From NCBI GenBank assembly GCA_905221605.1, contig CAJNDS010000021.1, forward strand, positions 1 through 64,000: a DNA stretch of 64,000 nucleotides, given 5' to 3'. Positions 20,318 to 31,502 of the stretch are shown one piece after another. The stretch's first letter is position 1. Every line of letters starts with the position of its first letter. The notes below the pieces were generated by a model. It made no database searches. It was given only the letters and a program-made list of their open reading frames with translations, and was not told where the DNA came from. The position numbers and the translations under genes were made by a program. The DNA comes from Symbiodinium natans. Lineage: Eukaryota; Sar; Dinophyceae; Suessiales; Symbiodiniaceae.

Positions 20318-23300
20318 ATGAGCCAAGTGGCACAGAAAATCGACGTGCCTTGGTGGCACTGGGAGGAGAATTGCGGCCGCATTGTGATGATTGTGCTGCA
20401 AGCACATGCAGCCATCGCATCTGCAGGCTGACGCAAAGGCCATGGCGATGCCTCCGGACGCCAAGCAGGAAGTCAAACCCGTGAAGGTGGCGTGCAATGC
20501 GTGCATTGCGTGCAATGCGTGCAAACCATGGCATCGCCGAATGGCCATTGCATGGCTTGCAGAGTTGGGCCTCCCTGGCTTGGGGTGTTTTCGCGGTGTT
20601 TTGAGGTCTCCAAGCCGCGGATCGACTGCATCGACGGTTGCCGCTTTGCGCTGGTCTTCCCCATCGTGATTGCGCATTTTGCGAGGCCGGGCATCACAGG
20701 GTTGTCACGGTACGTCGCGGTTCTCGCTCGGGGCACTGTAGATTCACTGTAGATTCTGTAGAGACATTGGAGACCAGCAGGTGTGCTCCACGTACGTATT
20801 TCTGCTTCCGTAGCGATCCAGCCACAGGTTTGGCACCAACAACCTGACGGCGCTGAAGCTGCTCACGCAGGAGAATGTGCTCGTAGGAGGCTTCTTCGTC
20901 ATCTCAGGATACGTTTCGGTCTCAGGACTCGCTTCTGTGCCATCTTGTGTCGACGGTTGCCGAGAGTCTTTGTTGGGTTTTTTTGCCCAGGTGTCTGCGT
21001 ACACTTCTACGAAGCTTGGCGAGAGAAAGGCCGAGGACAAGAAGCTGGCCAACCCGGAGCTCTTCTTCTGGCAGAGGGTCGGCCTCTGAAAAAGGTTGTT
21101 TGGTGTGGAGTGGTGTGAGGTTCTCAGCAAGATAGGTGATGGCCTACTATCCTCTCCACTTCGTGGTTTCCGCGATCTTCGCCCCGATGTTCATCCAGGT
21201 TGAGAGGTGGCGGCAGCGATGCGCTTGCATGTGCGGTGAGGTGAAGGAAGGATACGACAGCAGCTTGTGTGTTTTTTCGAAGGTGGTACAACACTCCGTG
21301 GACCACCAGCGCATTCCGTGCTTTCCTGAACTTCAGCATGCTGCAGGCGCCCGGAGGATGCGCCGGGATGTGCCGGGACGTGACAGGATGCGCCAAGCTT
21401 GCCCACGTGCATGGGGCCAGGCCTGGTTCCCCAAGGAGGCAGAGATCTGGAATCAGCCAACCTGGTCCCGGCCCCGGAAGCCTGAGCGCTGCCGCTCACC
21501 CTTGCGCGCACCTGCGCGCGTGCGGCACGGCGCAACTTCCCGCTTCCCGCCCATGCCCGCTCGTGCTCGGCCATGCCGTTTGCGTGCCCGTGCTCCGCCC
21601 ACGCAGCAAGGTTCCTTTCGGCCCTGACGTTCTCGAACCTCACCATGCCGACGCTGGTGCTTCCACAGGTGGCGCAGCTGTCCAAGAACGGCCCCTCGGA
21701 CAGAAGGAAGCTGTTGCCCGAAGCTGTTGCTGTTGGCTTGACAGATCTTGACGGTGTTTAGCGGCTGGTTTTGTGGGATGTCGTTGGCTGGGCTAGTGGA
21801 GCACGGGGCCACCTGTGTGGAGGCCTTCAGAAGCTGTTCGTCGCCTTGACGGGCATCTCGCTCCTGCAGAAGGCATAGGGAGCAGTATAGGGCGCATGTA
21901 GAGCTCGAGCCCGGGCCTGCAACATCGTGGGGCTTGCACGAACACAGGTCTCCTATTCGGAGACCTCGCGCTTCCATAGCAGCAAGGAGCACCCGGCCGC
22001 TGGGCTTGCAAGGTGTATCACGCTGTCTGGCCACGCTGCGCCTAGTCACTTAGAGTCGGCTTCCTGGTCGTAGTAGACCTGAGGTCAACGGCCAGGTCAT
22101 GCACCCTCTGCTTGGGGCACAGCTGCTTCTGTTGCTAGTTGAGAGGGGTGCAGAGCTGGCATAGCTGGCACGCACATGCCGTGCGTGCCACAGCCCACGG
22201 CTTGAGGATCTGGAACTTGACCCGCTTCCACCCCTTCTGGGCGCTGATCGAGATGACCATGGGCGTGGCGGCTGTACGTCACGTGATGCTGGACACGGAG
22301 GAGGACAAGAAGAAGCCGACCACGCTCCTTGAGCTCAGATTCATCTCCATGCTGGACCTGGACGCATCTAAACCCCGTGCCCTTGTTTCGCTTGAAAGTG
22401 TCTCAGGGTCTGTCTCACCCAAGGAACCCGCTTTGGATGTTCTTGGCGGCCTACGCCTCCTTGGGTCTGCGTCTCACCAAGTTCGACTTCAATGCCGGCC
22501 CCTTACTCTAGCCCCTGTTGCGAGAAGTGACCAGGGGGGTGGGGGGCCTTGATATGGGGCATGTTGGGGCATGAGGATGCCATCATTCGCAGCGTGCTGT
22601 TCGTCCCCATCTTCACGAAGTTCTTGACGCAGATTCACAGGGATGCGATCTCCGCAAACCCCGCCGCTGTGCTGAACTTCTCCCAAAACATCTGTCTGCG
22701 CTGAGTGGCTTCGTGTCTTCGGCAGCTCTCAGGCCCCCATCACGCGCTTCTTCGGCTCCAAGCCGATGGCCACGCTGGGCTCCATCGCATTCCCGATGTT
22801 CATCCTGCCCCTCGGCCAAGTGCATCTTAGGACATCCGATGTCCCACGCGTTCGTGGTGCTGCTGTTTTTTGGCTGCAGGCACGGCCCAATTGGACAGAT
22901 CTTCTACAAGAAGATCTTGGCTAAGAAGATCTGGGGTGCGCCGATGCCGACGGCCTTCTTCCCGCTGTGATCTTAGTGGCATCTAGCCGTAGACCCTCGT
23001 GCACGCATGCGCTTGCAGCGCCAGATGCATCGACATCCATGACTGGGACTACAGCTGCCAAGGTTCTACCTTCTGATCTGCTTGGGTTTGAGCCACCTCA
23101 CCAACGATGCTTGGCTCATCTTGGCCTGATTCTGCAGCTAGCTTAAGCTCTAGAGTGCAGTGGTCAGGCCAGGTTGAGGCGAGGTCCACAAACTGCAGCA
23201 GGAGTATTTCGTGAAGAACAAGAAGGTGTCAGCCATCTCGGGCAAGGTGGCCCAATTCCTGGGCACATGGACTGAGGGCATGCTGCGCGACCGCTCCTAA
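20318..23300 (+). CDS. Membrane acyltransferase-3 family protein, array copy 3
   Basis: ATG at 20318 and stop TAA at 23298-23300, with the same exon layout. Its 5' half is nearly identical to copies 1-2. From about 21555 on it carries variants shared with copies 4 and 5 (for example the longer CTCGTGCTCGGCCATGCCG segment in intron 8 and the short form of intron 12 ending TTGGGGCATGAG). The switch point makes it a mosaic. In intron 15 it has the insertion with ATCGACATCCATGACTGGG that is absent from copies 1-2. All coding exons appear open. Confidence 0.8.
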
Positions 23301-23990
23301 TGTGTGAAGCTTTTCAGCGCTGCCGATGAGGAACAGCTAGCCAGGCACAAGGCCTCGCTGATGCTCAGGCAGCGCACTTTCAGCACAGGGCAGGACGACA
23401 CGGTACCGAGCACCGCTCATCAGAGGATGATGTTGTGTTGTCTGTAGAAAGCTCGGGTATCGATGCGCCCTGCCCACTTCAAGTTGTTTGTGGAGACTGG
23501 TTGGTGCTGCACAAGGTGCAGCACCGCCGTCCCCAGGCTTCTGTGTGTCAACGCCACACAGGAAACCGATGCCAGCCCGTGGCATTGACATGCCTTGATG
23601 ATCGACCACACCATACCACGCACTAAAGTTCCCCAGGCCGACTGCGCAGTAGCAGCATGGCCGTTGTTGCAGGACACTTGGTGTCAATGCCACGGTGCGA
23701 GCTTCGATCGTTCGTGCGGAAACAGAATGACGCATGGTTTGGGGAAGTGAGGTTGATAGATGGCCTCTAGACACAGGGCATTCGTGATCATTCACGTGGT
23801 GCTTGGATTGCTTGGTTTCGGCTTAAAGCCCTCATTCAAAGCTGCAGCTGCACATAGTTCCAGTTGGCCGCAAAGTTGCGGACTGTCTGGCTCAGTCGCG
23901 GTCTTGGCTTGCAACAATGTCAGCGAGGTACGCGACTGTAGGGACAGAGGCTCCAGGATTAGATGTGACTTGGCAAAGGTCGTCGTCGGC

Positions 23991-26900
23991 ATGAGCCAAG
24001 TGGCACAGAAAATCGACGTGCCTTGGTGGCACTGGGAGGAGAACGGAGGAGAATGCAGGAGATGGGAGCGGTATTGCGGCCGCATTGTGATGATTGTGCT
24101 GCAAGCACATGCAGCCATCGCATCTGCAGGCTGACGCGAAGGCCATGGCGATGCCTCCGGACGCCAAGCAGGAAGTCAAACCCGTGAAGGTGGCGTGCAA
24201 TGCGTGCAATGCGTGCAATGCGTGCAATGCAGTGCAATGCAGTGCGTGCAAACCATGGCATGGCCATTGCATGGCTTGCAGAGTTGGGCCTCCGTGGCTT
24301 GGGGTGTTTTCGTGGTGTTTTGAGGTCTCCAAGCCGCGGATCGACTGCATCGACGGTTGCCGCTTTGCGCTGGTCTTCCCCATCGTGATTGCGCATTTTG
24401 CGAGGCCGGGCATCACAGGGTTGTCACGGTACGTCGCGGTTCTCGCTCTGAGCACTGTAGATTCACTGTAGATTCTGTAGAGACATTGGAGACCAGCAGG
24501 TGTGCTCCACGAACGTATTTCTGCTTCCGTAGCGATCCAGCCACAGGTTTGGCACCAACAACCTGACGGCGCTGAAGCTGCTCACGCAGGAGAATGTGCT
24601 CGTAGGAGGCTTCTTCGTCATCTCAGGATACGTTGCGGTCTCAGGACTCGCTTCTGGGCCATCTTGTGTCGACGGTTGCCGAGAGTCTTTGTTGGATTTT
24701 TTGCCCAGGTGTCTGCGTACACTTCCACGAAGCTGGGCGAGAGAAAGGCCGAGGACAAGAAGCTGGCCAACCCGGAGCTCTTCTTCTGGCAGAGGGTCGG
24801 CCTCTGAAAAAGGTTGTCTGGTGTGGAGTGGGCGGTGTGGGGTTCTCAGCAAGCCAGGTGATGGCCTACTATCCTCTCCACTTTGTGGTTTCCGCGATCT
24901 TCGCCCCGATGTTCATCCAGGTTGAGAGGTGGCGCAGCGATGCGCTTGCATGTGCGGTGAGGTGATGGAAGGATACGACACGGGATGTGACACACGTGAC
25001 ACAAGATGCGACAGCTTGTGTGTTGCCGAAGGTGGTACAACACCCCGTGGACCACCAGCGCATTCCGTGCTTTCCTGAACTTCAGCATGCTGCAGGCGCC
25101 CGGAGGATGTGCCGGGATGTGCCGGGACGTGACAGGATGCGCCAAGCTTGCCCACGTGCATGGGGCCAGGCCTGGTTCCCCAAGGAGGCAGAGATCTGGA
25201 ATCAGCCAACCTGGTCCCGGCCCCGGAAGCCTGAGCGCTGCCGCTCACCCTTGCGCGCACCTGCGCGCGTGCGGCACGGCGCAACTTCCCGCTTCCCGCC
25301 CATGCCCGCTCGTGCTCGGCCATGCCGTTTGCGTGCCCGTGCTCCGCCCACGCAGCAAGGTTCCTTTCGGCCCTGACGTTCTCGAACCTCACCATGCCGA
25401 CGCTGGTGCTTCCACAGGTGGCGCAGCTGTCCAAGAACGGCCCCTCGGACAGAAGGAAGCTGTTGCCCGAAGCTGTTGGCTTGACAGATCTTGACGGTGT
25501 TTAGCGGTTGTTTTTGTGGGATGTCGTTGGCTGGGCTAGTGGAGCACGGGGCCACCTGTGTGGAGGCCTTCAGAAGCTGTTCGTCGCCTTGACGGGCATC
25601 TCGCTCCTACAGAAGGCATGTAGAGCATTATAGGGCGCATGTAGAGCTCGAGCCCGGGCCTGCAACATCGTGGGGCTTGCACGAACACAGGTCTCCTATT
25701 CGGAGACCTCGCGCTTCCATAGCAGCAAGGAGCACCCGGCCGCTGGGCTTGCAAGGTGTATCACGCTGTCTGGCCACGCTGCGCCTAGTCGCTTAGAGTC
25801 GGCTTCCTGGTCGTAGTAGACCTGAGGTCAACGGCCAGGTCATGCACCCTCTGCGCGGGGCACAGCTGCTTCTGTTGGTTGTTGAGAGGGGTGCAGAGCT
25901 GGCATAGCTGGCACGCACATGCCGTGCGTGCCACAGCCCACAGCTTCAGGATCTGGAACCTGACCCGCTTCCACCCCTTCTGGGCGCTGATCGAGATGAC
26001 CATGGGCGTGGCGGCTGTGCGTCACGTGATGCTGGACACGGAGGAGGACAAGAAGAAGCCGACCACGCTCCTTGAGCTCAGATTCATCTCCATGCTCGAC
26101 CTGGACGCATCTAAACCCCGTGCCCTTGAGTCGCTTGAAAGTATTTCTGTCTCACCCAAGGAACCCGCTTTGGATGTTCTTGGCGGCCTACGCCTCCTTG
26201 GGTCTGCGTCTCACCAAGTTCGACTTCAATGCCGGCCCCTTACTCTAGCCCCTGTTGCGAGAAGTGACCAGGGGGGTGGGGGGCCTTGATATGGGGCATG
26301 TTGGGGCATGAGGATGCCATCATTCGCAGCGTGCTGTTCGTCCCCATCTTCACGAAGTTCTTGACGCAGATTCACAGGGATGCGATCTCCGCAAACCCCG
26401 CCGCTGTGCTGAACTTCTCCCAAAACATCTGTCTGCGCTGAGTGGCTTCGTGTCTTCGGCAGCTCTCAGGCCCCCATCACGCGCTTCTTCGGCTCCAAGC
26501 CGATGGCCACGCTGGGCTCCATCGCATTCCCGATGTTCATCCTGCCCCTCGGCCAAGTGCATCTTACGACATCCCATGTCCCACGCGTTCGTTGTGCTGC
26601 TGCTTTTTTGCAGGCACGGCCCAATTGGACAGATCTTCTACAAGAAGATCTTGGCTAAGAAGATCTGGGGTGCGCCGATGCCGACGGCCTTCTTCCCGCC
26701 CTGATCTTAGTGGCATCTAGCCGCAGACCCTCGTGCACGCATGCGCTTGCAGCGCCAGATGCATCGACATCCATGACTGGGACTACAGCTGCCAAGGTTC
26801 TACCTTCTGATCTGCTTGGGTTTGAGCCACCTCACCAACGATGCTTGGCTCATCTTGGCCTGATTCTGCGGCTAGCTTAAGCTCTAGAGTGCAGTGGTCA

Positions 26901-27034
26901 GGCCAGGTTGAGGCGAGGTCCACAAACTGCAGCAGGAGTATTTCGTCAAGAACAAGAAGGTGTCAGCCATCTCGGGCAAGGTGGCCCAATTCCTGGGCAA
27001 CTGGACTGAGGGCATGTTGCGCGACCGCTCCTAA
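23991..27034 (+). CDS. Membrane acyltransferase-3 family protein, array copy 4
   Basis: ATG at 23991 and stop TAA at 27032-27034. Intron 1 is longer because AACGGAGGAGAATGCAGGAG-like sequence is inserted near 24044. Intron 2 has an expanded GCAATGCGT array. Intron 6 has an extra CACGGGATGTGACACACGTG segment shared with copy 5. In exon 9 two codons are missing (one Ala-Val pair) relative to copies 1-3 and 5, an in-frame change. Other exons are intact. Confidence 0.8.
24199..24250. repeat. GCAATGCGT minisatellite in intron 2 of the array gene
   Basis: A 9-bp unit GCAATGCGT (with GCATTGCGT variants) is repeated in intron 2 of every near-identical copy. There are about three units in copies 1-3 (13198, 16852, 20492), about six including GCAGT variants in copy 4, and four to five in copy 5 (27899). 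It is a length marker that separates the copies. Confidence 0.75.
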
Positions 27035-27724
27035 TTTATGAAGCTTTTCAGCGCTGCCGATGAGGAACAGCTAGCCAGGCACAAGGCCTCGCTGATGCTC
27101 AGGCAGCGCACTTTCAGCACAGGGCAGGACGACACGGTACCGAGCACCGCTCAGCAGAGGATGCTGTTGTGATGTCTGTAGAAAGCTCGGGTATCGATGC
27201 GCCCTGCCCACTTCAAGTTGTTTGTGGAGACTGGTTGGTGCTGCACAAGGTGCAGCACCGCCGTCCCCAGGCTTCTGTGTGTCAACGCCACACAGGAAAC
27301 CGATGCCAGCCCGTGGCATTGACATGCCTTGATGATCGACCACACCATACCACGCACTAAAGTTCCCCAGGCCGACTGCACAGTCGCAGCATGGCCGTTG
27401 TTGCAGGACACTTGGTGTCAATGCCACGGTGCGAGCTTCGATCGTTCGTGCGGAAACAGAATGACGCATGGTTTGGGGAAGTGAGGTTGATAGATGGACT
27501 CTAGACGCAGGGCATTCGTGATCATTCACGTGGTGCTTGGATTGCTTGGTTTCGGCTTAAAGCCCTCATTCAAAGCTGCAGCTGCACATAGTTCCAGTTG
27601 GCCGCAAAGTTGCGGACTGTCTGGCTCAGTCGCGGTCTTGGCTTGCAACAATGTCAGCGAGGTACGCGACTGTAGGGACAGAGGCTCCAGGATTAGATGT
27701 GACTTGGCAAAGGTCGTCGTCGGC

Positions 27725-30700
27725 ATGAGCCAAGTGGCACAGAAAATCGACGTGCCTTGGTGGCACTGGGAGGAGAATTGCGGCCGCATTGTGATGATTG
27801 TGCTGCAAGCACATGCAGCCATCGCATCTGCAGGCTGACGCGAAGGCCATGGCGATGCCTCCGGACGCCAAGCAGGAAGTCAAACCCGTGAAGGTGGCGT
27901 GCAATGCGTGCAATGCGTGCAATGCGTGCAATGCGTGCATGCCATGGCATCGCCGAATGGCCATTGCATGGCTTGCAGAGTTGGGCCTCCGTGGCTTGGG
28001 GTGTTTTCGCGCGGTGTTTTGAGGTCTCCAAGCCGCGGATCGACTGCATCGACGGTTGCCGCTTTGCGCTGGTCTTCCCCATCGTGATTGCGCATTTTGC
28101 GAGGCCGGGCATCACAGGGTAGTCACGGTACGTCGCGGTTCTCGCTCGGGGCACTGTAGATTCACTGTAGATTCTGTAGACACGTTGGAGACCAGCAGGT
28201 GTGCTCCACGAACGTATGTCTGCTTCCGTAGCGATCCAGCCACAGGTTTGGCACCAACAACCTGACGGCGCTGAAGCTGCTCACGCAGGAGAATGTGCTC
28301 GTAGGAGGCTTCTTCGTCATCTCAGGATACGTTGCGGTCTCAGGACTCGCTTCTGTGCCATCTTGTGTCGACGGTTGCCGAGAGTCTTTGTTGGAGTTTT
28401 TTGCCCAGGTGTCTGCGTACACTTCCACGAAGCTGGGCGAGAGAAAGGCCGAGGACAAGAAGCTGGCCAACCCGGAGCTCTTCTTCTGGCAGAGGGTCGG
28501 CCTCCGGAAAAAAGGTTGTCTGGTGTGGAGTGGTGTGAGGTTCTCAGCAAGACAGGTGATGGCCTACTATCCTCTCCACTTCGTGGTTTCCGCGATCTTC
28601 GCCCCGATGTTCATCCAGGTTGAGAGGTGGCGGCAGCGATGCGCTTGCATGTGCGGTGAGGTGATGGAAGGATACGACACGGGATGTGACACACGTGACA
28701 CAAGATGCGACAGCTTGTGTGTTGCCGAAGGTGGTACAACACCCCGTGGACCACCAGCGCATTCCGTGCTTTCCTGAACTTCAGCATGCTGCAGGCGCCC
28801 GGAGGATGTGCCGGGATGTGCGGGGACGTGACAGGATGCGCCAAGCTTGCCCACGTGCATGGGGTCAGGCCTGGTTCCCCAAGGAGGCAGAGATCTGGAA
28901 TCAGCCAACCTGGTCCCGGCCCCGGAAGCCTGAGCCGAGCGCTGCCGCTCACGATCACGTGCACGTGCGCGCGTGCGGCACGGCGCAACTTCCCGCTTCC
29001 CGCCCATGCCCGCTCGTGCTCGCCCATGCCGTTTGCGTGCCCGTGCTCCACTTGCGCAGCAAGGTTCCTTTCGGCCCTGACGTTCTCGAACCTCACCATG
29101 CCGACGCTGGTGCTTCCACAGGTGGCGCAGCTGTCCAAGAACGGCCCCTCGGACAGAAGGAAGCTGTTGTCCGAAGCTGTTGCTGTTGGCTTGACAGATC
29201 TTGACGGTGTTTAGCGGTTGTTTTTGTGGGATGTCGTTGGCTGGGCTAGTGGAGCACGGGGCCACCTGTGTGGAGGCCTTCAGAAGCTGTTCGTCGCCTT
29301 GACGGGCATCTCGCTCCTGCAGAAGGCATGTAGAGCACTATAGGGCGCATGTAGAGCTCGAACCCCGGCCTGCAACATCGTGGGGCTTGCACGAACACAG
29401 GTCTCCTATTCGGAGACCTCGCGCTTCCATAGCAGCAAGGAGCACCCGGCCGCTGGGCTTTGCAAGGTGTATCACGCTGTCTGGCCACGCTGCGCCTAGT
29501 CGCCTAGAGTCGGCTTCCTGGTCGTAGTAGACCTGAGGTCAACGGCCAGGTCATGCACCCTCTGCGAGGGGCACAGCTGCTTCTGTTGGTTGTTGAGAGG
29601 GGTGCAGAGCTGGCATAGCTGGCACGCACATGCCGTGCGTGCCACAGCCCACAGCTTCAGGATCTGGAACTTGACCCGCTTCCACCCCTTCTGGGCGCTG
29701 ATCGAGATGACCATGGGCGTGGCGGCTGTACGTCACGTGATGCTGGACACGGAGGAGGACAAGAAGAAGCCGACCACGCTCCTTGAGCTCAGAGATTCAT
29801 CTCCATGCTGCCCATTGAGTCGCTTGAAAGTGTCTCAGGGTCTGTCTCACCCAAGGAACCCGCTTTGGATGTTCTTGGCGGCCTACGCCTCCTTGGGTCT
29901 GCGTCTCACCAAGTTCGACTTCAATGCCGGCCCCTTACTCTAGCCCCTGTTGCGAGAAGTGACCAGGGGGGTGGGGGCCCTTGATATGGGGCATGTGGGG
30001 CATCTTGGGGCAGAGGGGGGCCTGAGGATGCCATCATTCGCAGCGTGCTGTTCGTCCCCATCTTCACGAAGTTCTTGACGCAGATTCACAGGGATGCGAT
30101 CTCCGCAAACCCCGCCGCTGTGCCGAGCTTCTCCCAAAACATCTGTCTCCGCTGAGTGGCTTCGTGTCTTCGGCAGCTCTCAGGCCCCTATCACGCGCTT
30201 CTTCGGCTCCAAGCCGATGGCCACGCTGGGCTCCATCGCATTCCCGATGTTCATCCTGCCCCTCGGCCAAGTGCATCTTACGACATCCGATGTCCCACGC
30301 GTTCGTTGTGCTGCTGTTTTTTGGCAGGCACGGCCCAATTGGACAGATCTTCTACAAGAAGATCTTGGCTAAGAAGATCTGGGGTGCGCCGATGCCGACG
30401 GCCTTCTTCCCGCCCTGATCTTAGTGGCATCTAGCCGCAGACCCTCGTGCACGCATGCGCTTGCAGATGCCAGACGCATCGACATCCATGACTGGGACTA
30501 CAGCTGCCAAGGTTCTACCTTCTGATCTGCTTGGGTTTGAGCCACCTCACCAACGATGCTTGGCTCATCTTGGCCTGATTCTGCGGCTAGCTTAAGCGCT
30601 AGAGTGCAGTGGTCAGGCCAGGTTGAGGCGAGGTCCACAAACTGCAGCAGGAGTATTTCGTCAAGAACAAGAAGGTGTCAGCCATTTCGGGCAAGGTGGC

Positions 30701-30749
30701 CCAATTCCTGGGCAACTGGACTGAGGGCATGTTGCGCGACCGCTCCTAA
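27725..30749 (+). CDS. Membrane acyltransferase-3 family protein, array copy 5
   Basis: ATG at 27725 and stop TAA at 30747-30749. It shares the intron 6 insertion and the intron 15 insertion with copy 4, but has the intron 12 form with GGGGCATCTTGGGGCAGAGG found in copies 1-2, so it too is a mosaic. Intron 11 is shortened by a deletion near 29800-29815. Exon 9 begins the LLSEAV variant also seen in copy 6. Downstream homology to the other copies continues to about 30962 and then stops abruptly. Confidence 0.8.
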
Positions 30750-31090
30750 TTTATGAAGCTTTTCAGCGCTGCCGATGAGGAACAGCTAGCCAGGCACAAG
30801 GCCTCGCTGATGCTCAGGCAGCGCACTTTCAGCACAGGGCAGGACGACACGGTACCGAGCACCGCTCAGCAGAGGATGCTGTTGTGATGTCTGTAGAAAG
30901 CTCGGGTATCGATGCGCCCTGCCCACTTCAAGTTGTTTGTGGAGACTGGTTGGTGCTGCACAAAGCTAGGTGCAGCGCCGACGGAGCTTCTTGCAAAGCA
31001 GTGGTAAGGACTCCATGTGTGAAGGCCACACAAGAGTCGCCCCTACTGTACAACTGGCAGTTGCGCCATGGAGTTCTTGAACAAAAGTGC

Positions 31091-31182
31091 CCTAAACCCT
31101 AACCCTAAACCCTAAACCCTAAACCCTAAGCCCTAAACCCTAAACCCTAAACCCTAAACCCGAAACCCTAAACCCTAAACCT
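31091..31182. repeat. (CCCTAAA)n tract between copies 5 and 6
   Basis: About twelve telomere-type heptamers lie in the spacer close to the point (about 30962) where homology to the other spacers ends. One unit is degenerate (CCCGAAA). Confidence 0.9.
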
Positions 31183-31502
31183 TCCCTGATGTCTGGGTGC
31201 AGTCTGCTCGATGAGAGGGAGGCTGCTGAGTCGGTCTGGTGCCCATCCTCTAACTTTGCTTGTGGCTCAAGCCCACATCCAAGCTCGCTGGTGACTTCGC
31301 CGAGCCTCGGCCGTTTCTCGGCATGCCCTTGAATGCGCTACTCTGGTCCCAGTGTGGCAAAAAACGGCCGCGTTTGTGGACGGCTTGCCTCGTCTCGACT
31401 GTGCAAGGAACGAGCTGGTTCAAGAGCACCAATCCCAGAAAGTCCTCAAAGCAGCCACGCATCGGTCGAGTGCATACACAGATGAAGCCAAGGATCGCAG
31501 AC

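Noticed and set aside
24200-24388. MRAMRAMRAM-type frame
   Set aside because: Derived from the GCAATGCGT intron minisatellite.
13198-28022. CRISPR array from the regularly repeated blocks
   Set aside because: Repeats are whole multi-exon genes of about 3.65 kb, with eukaryotic introns; no short repeat-spacer pattern.
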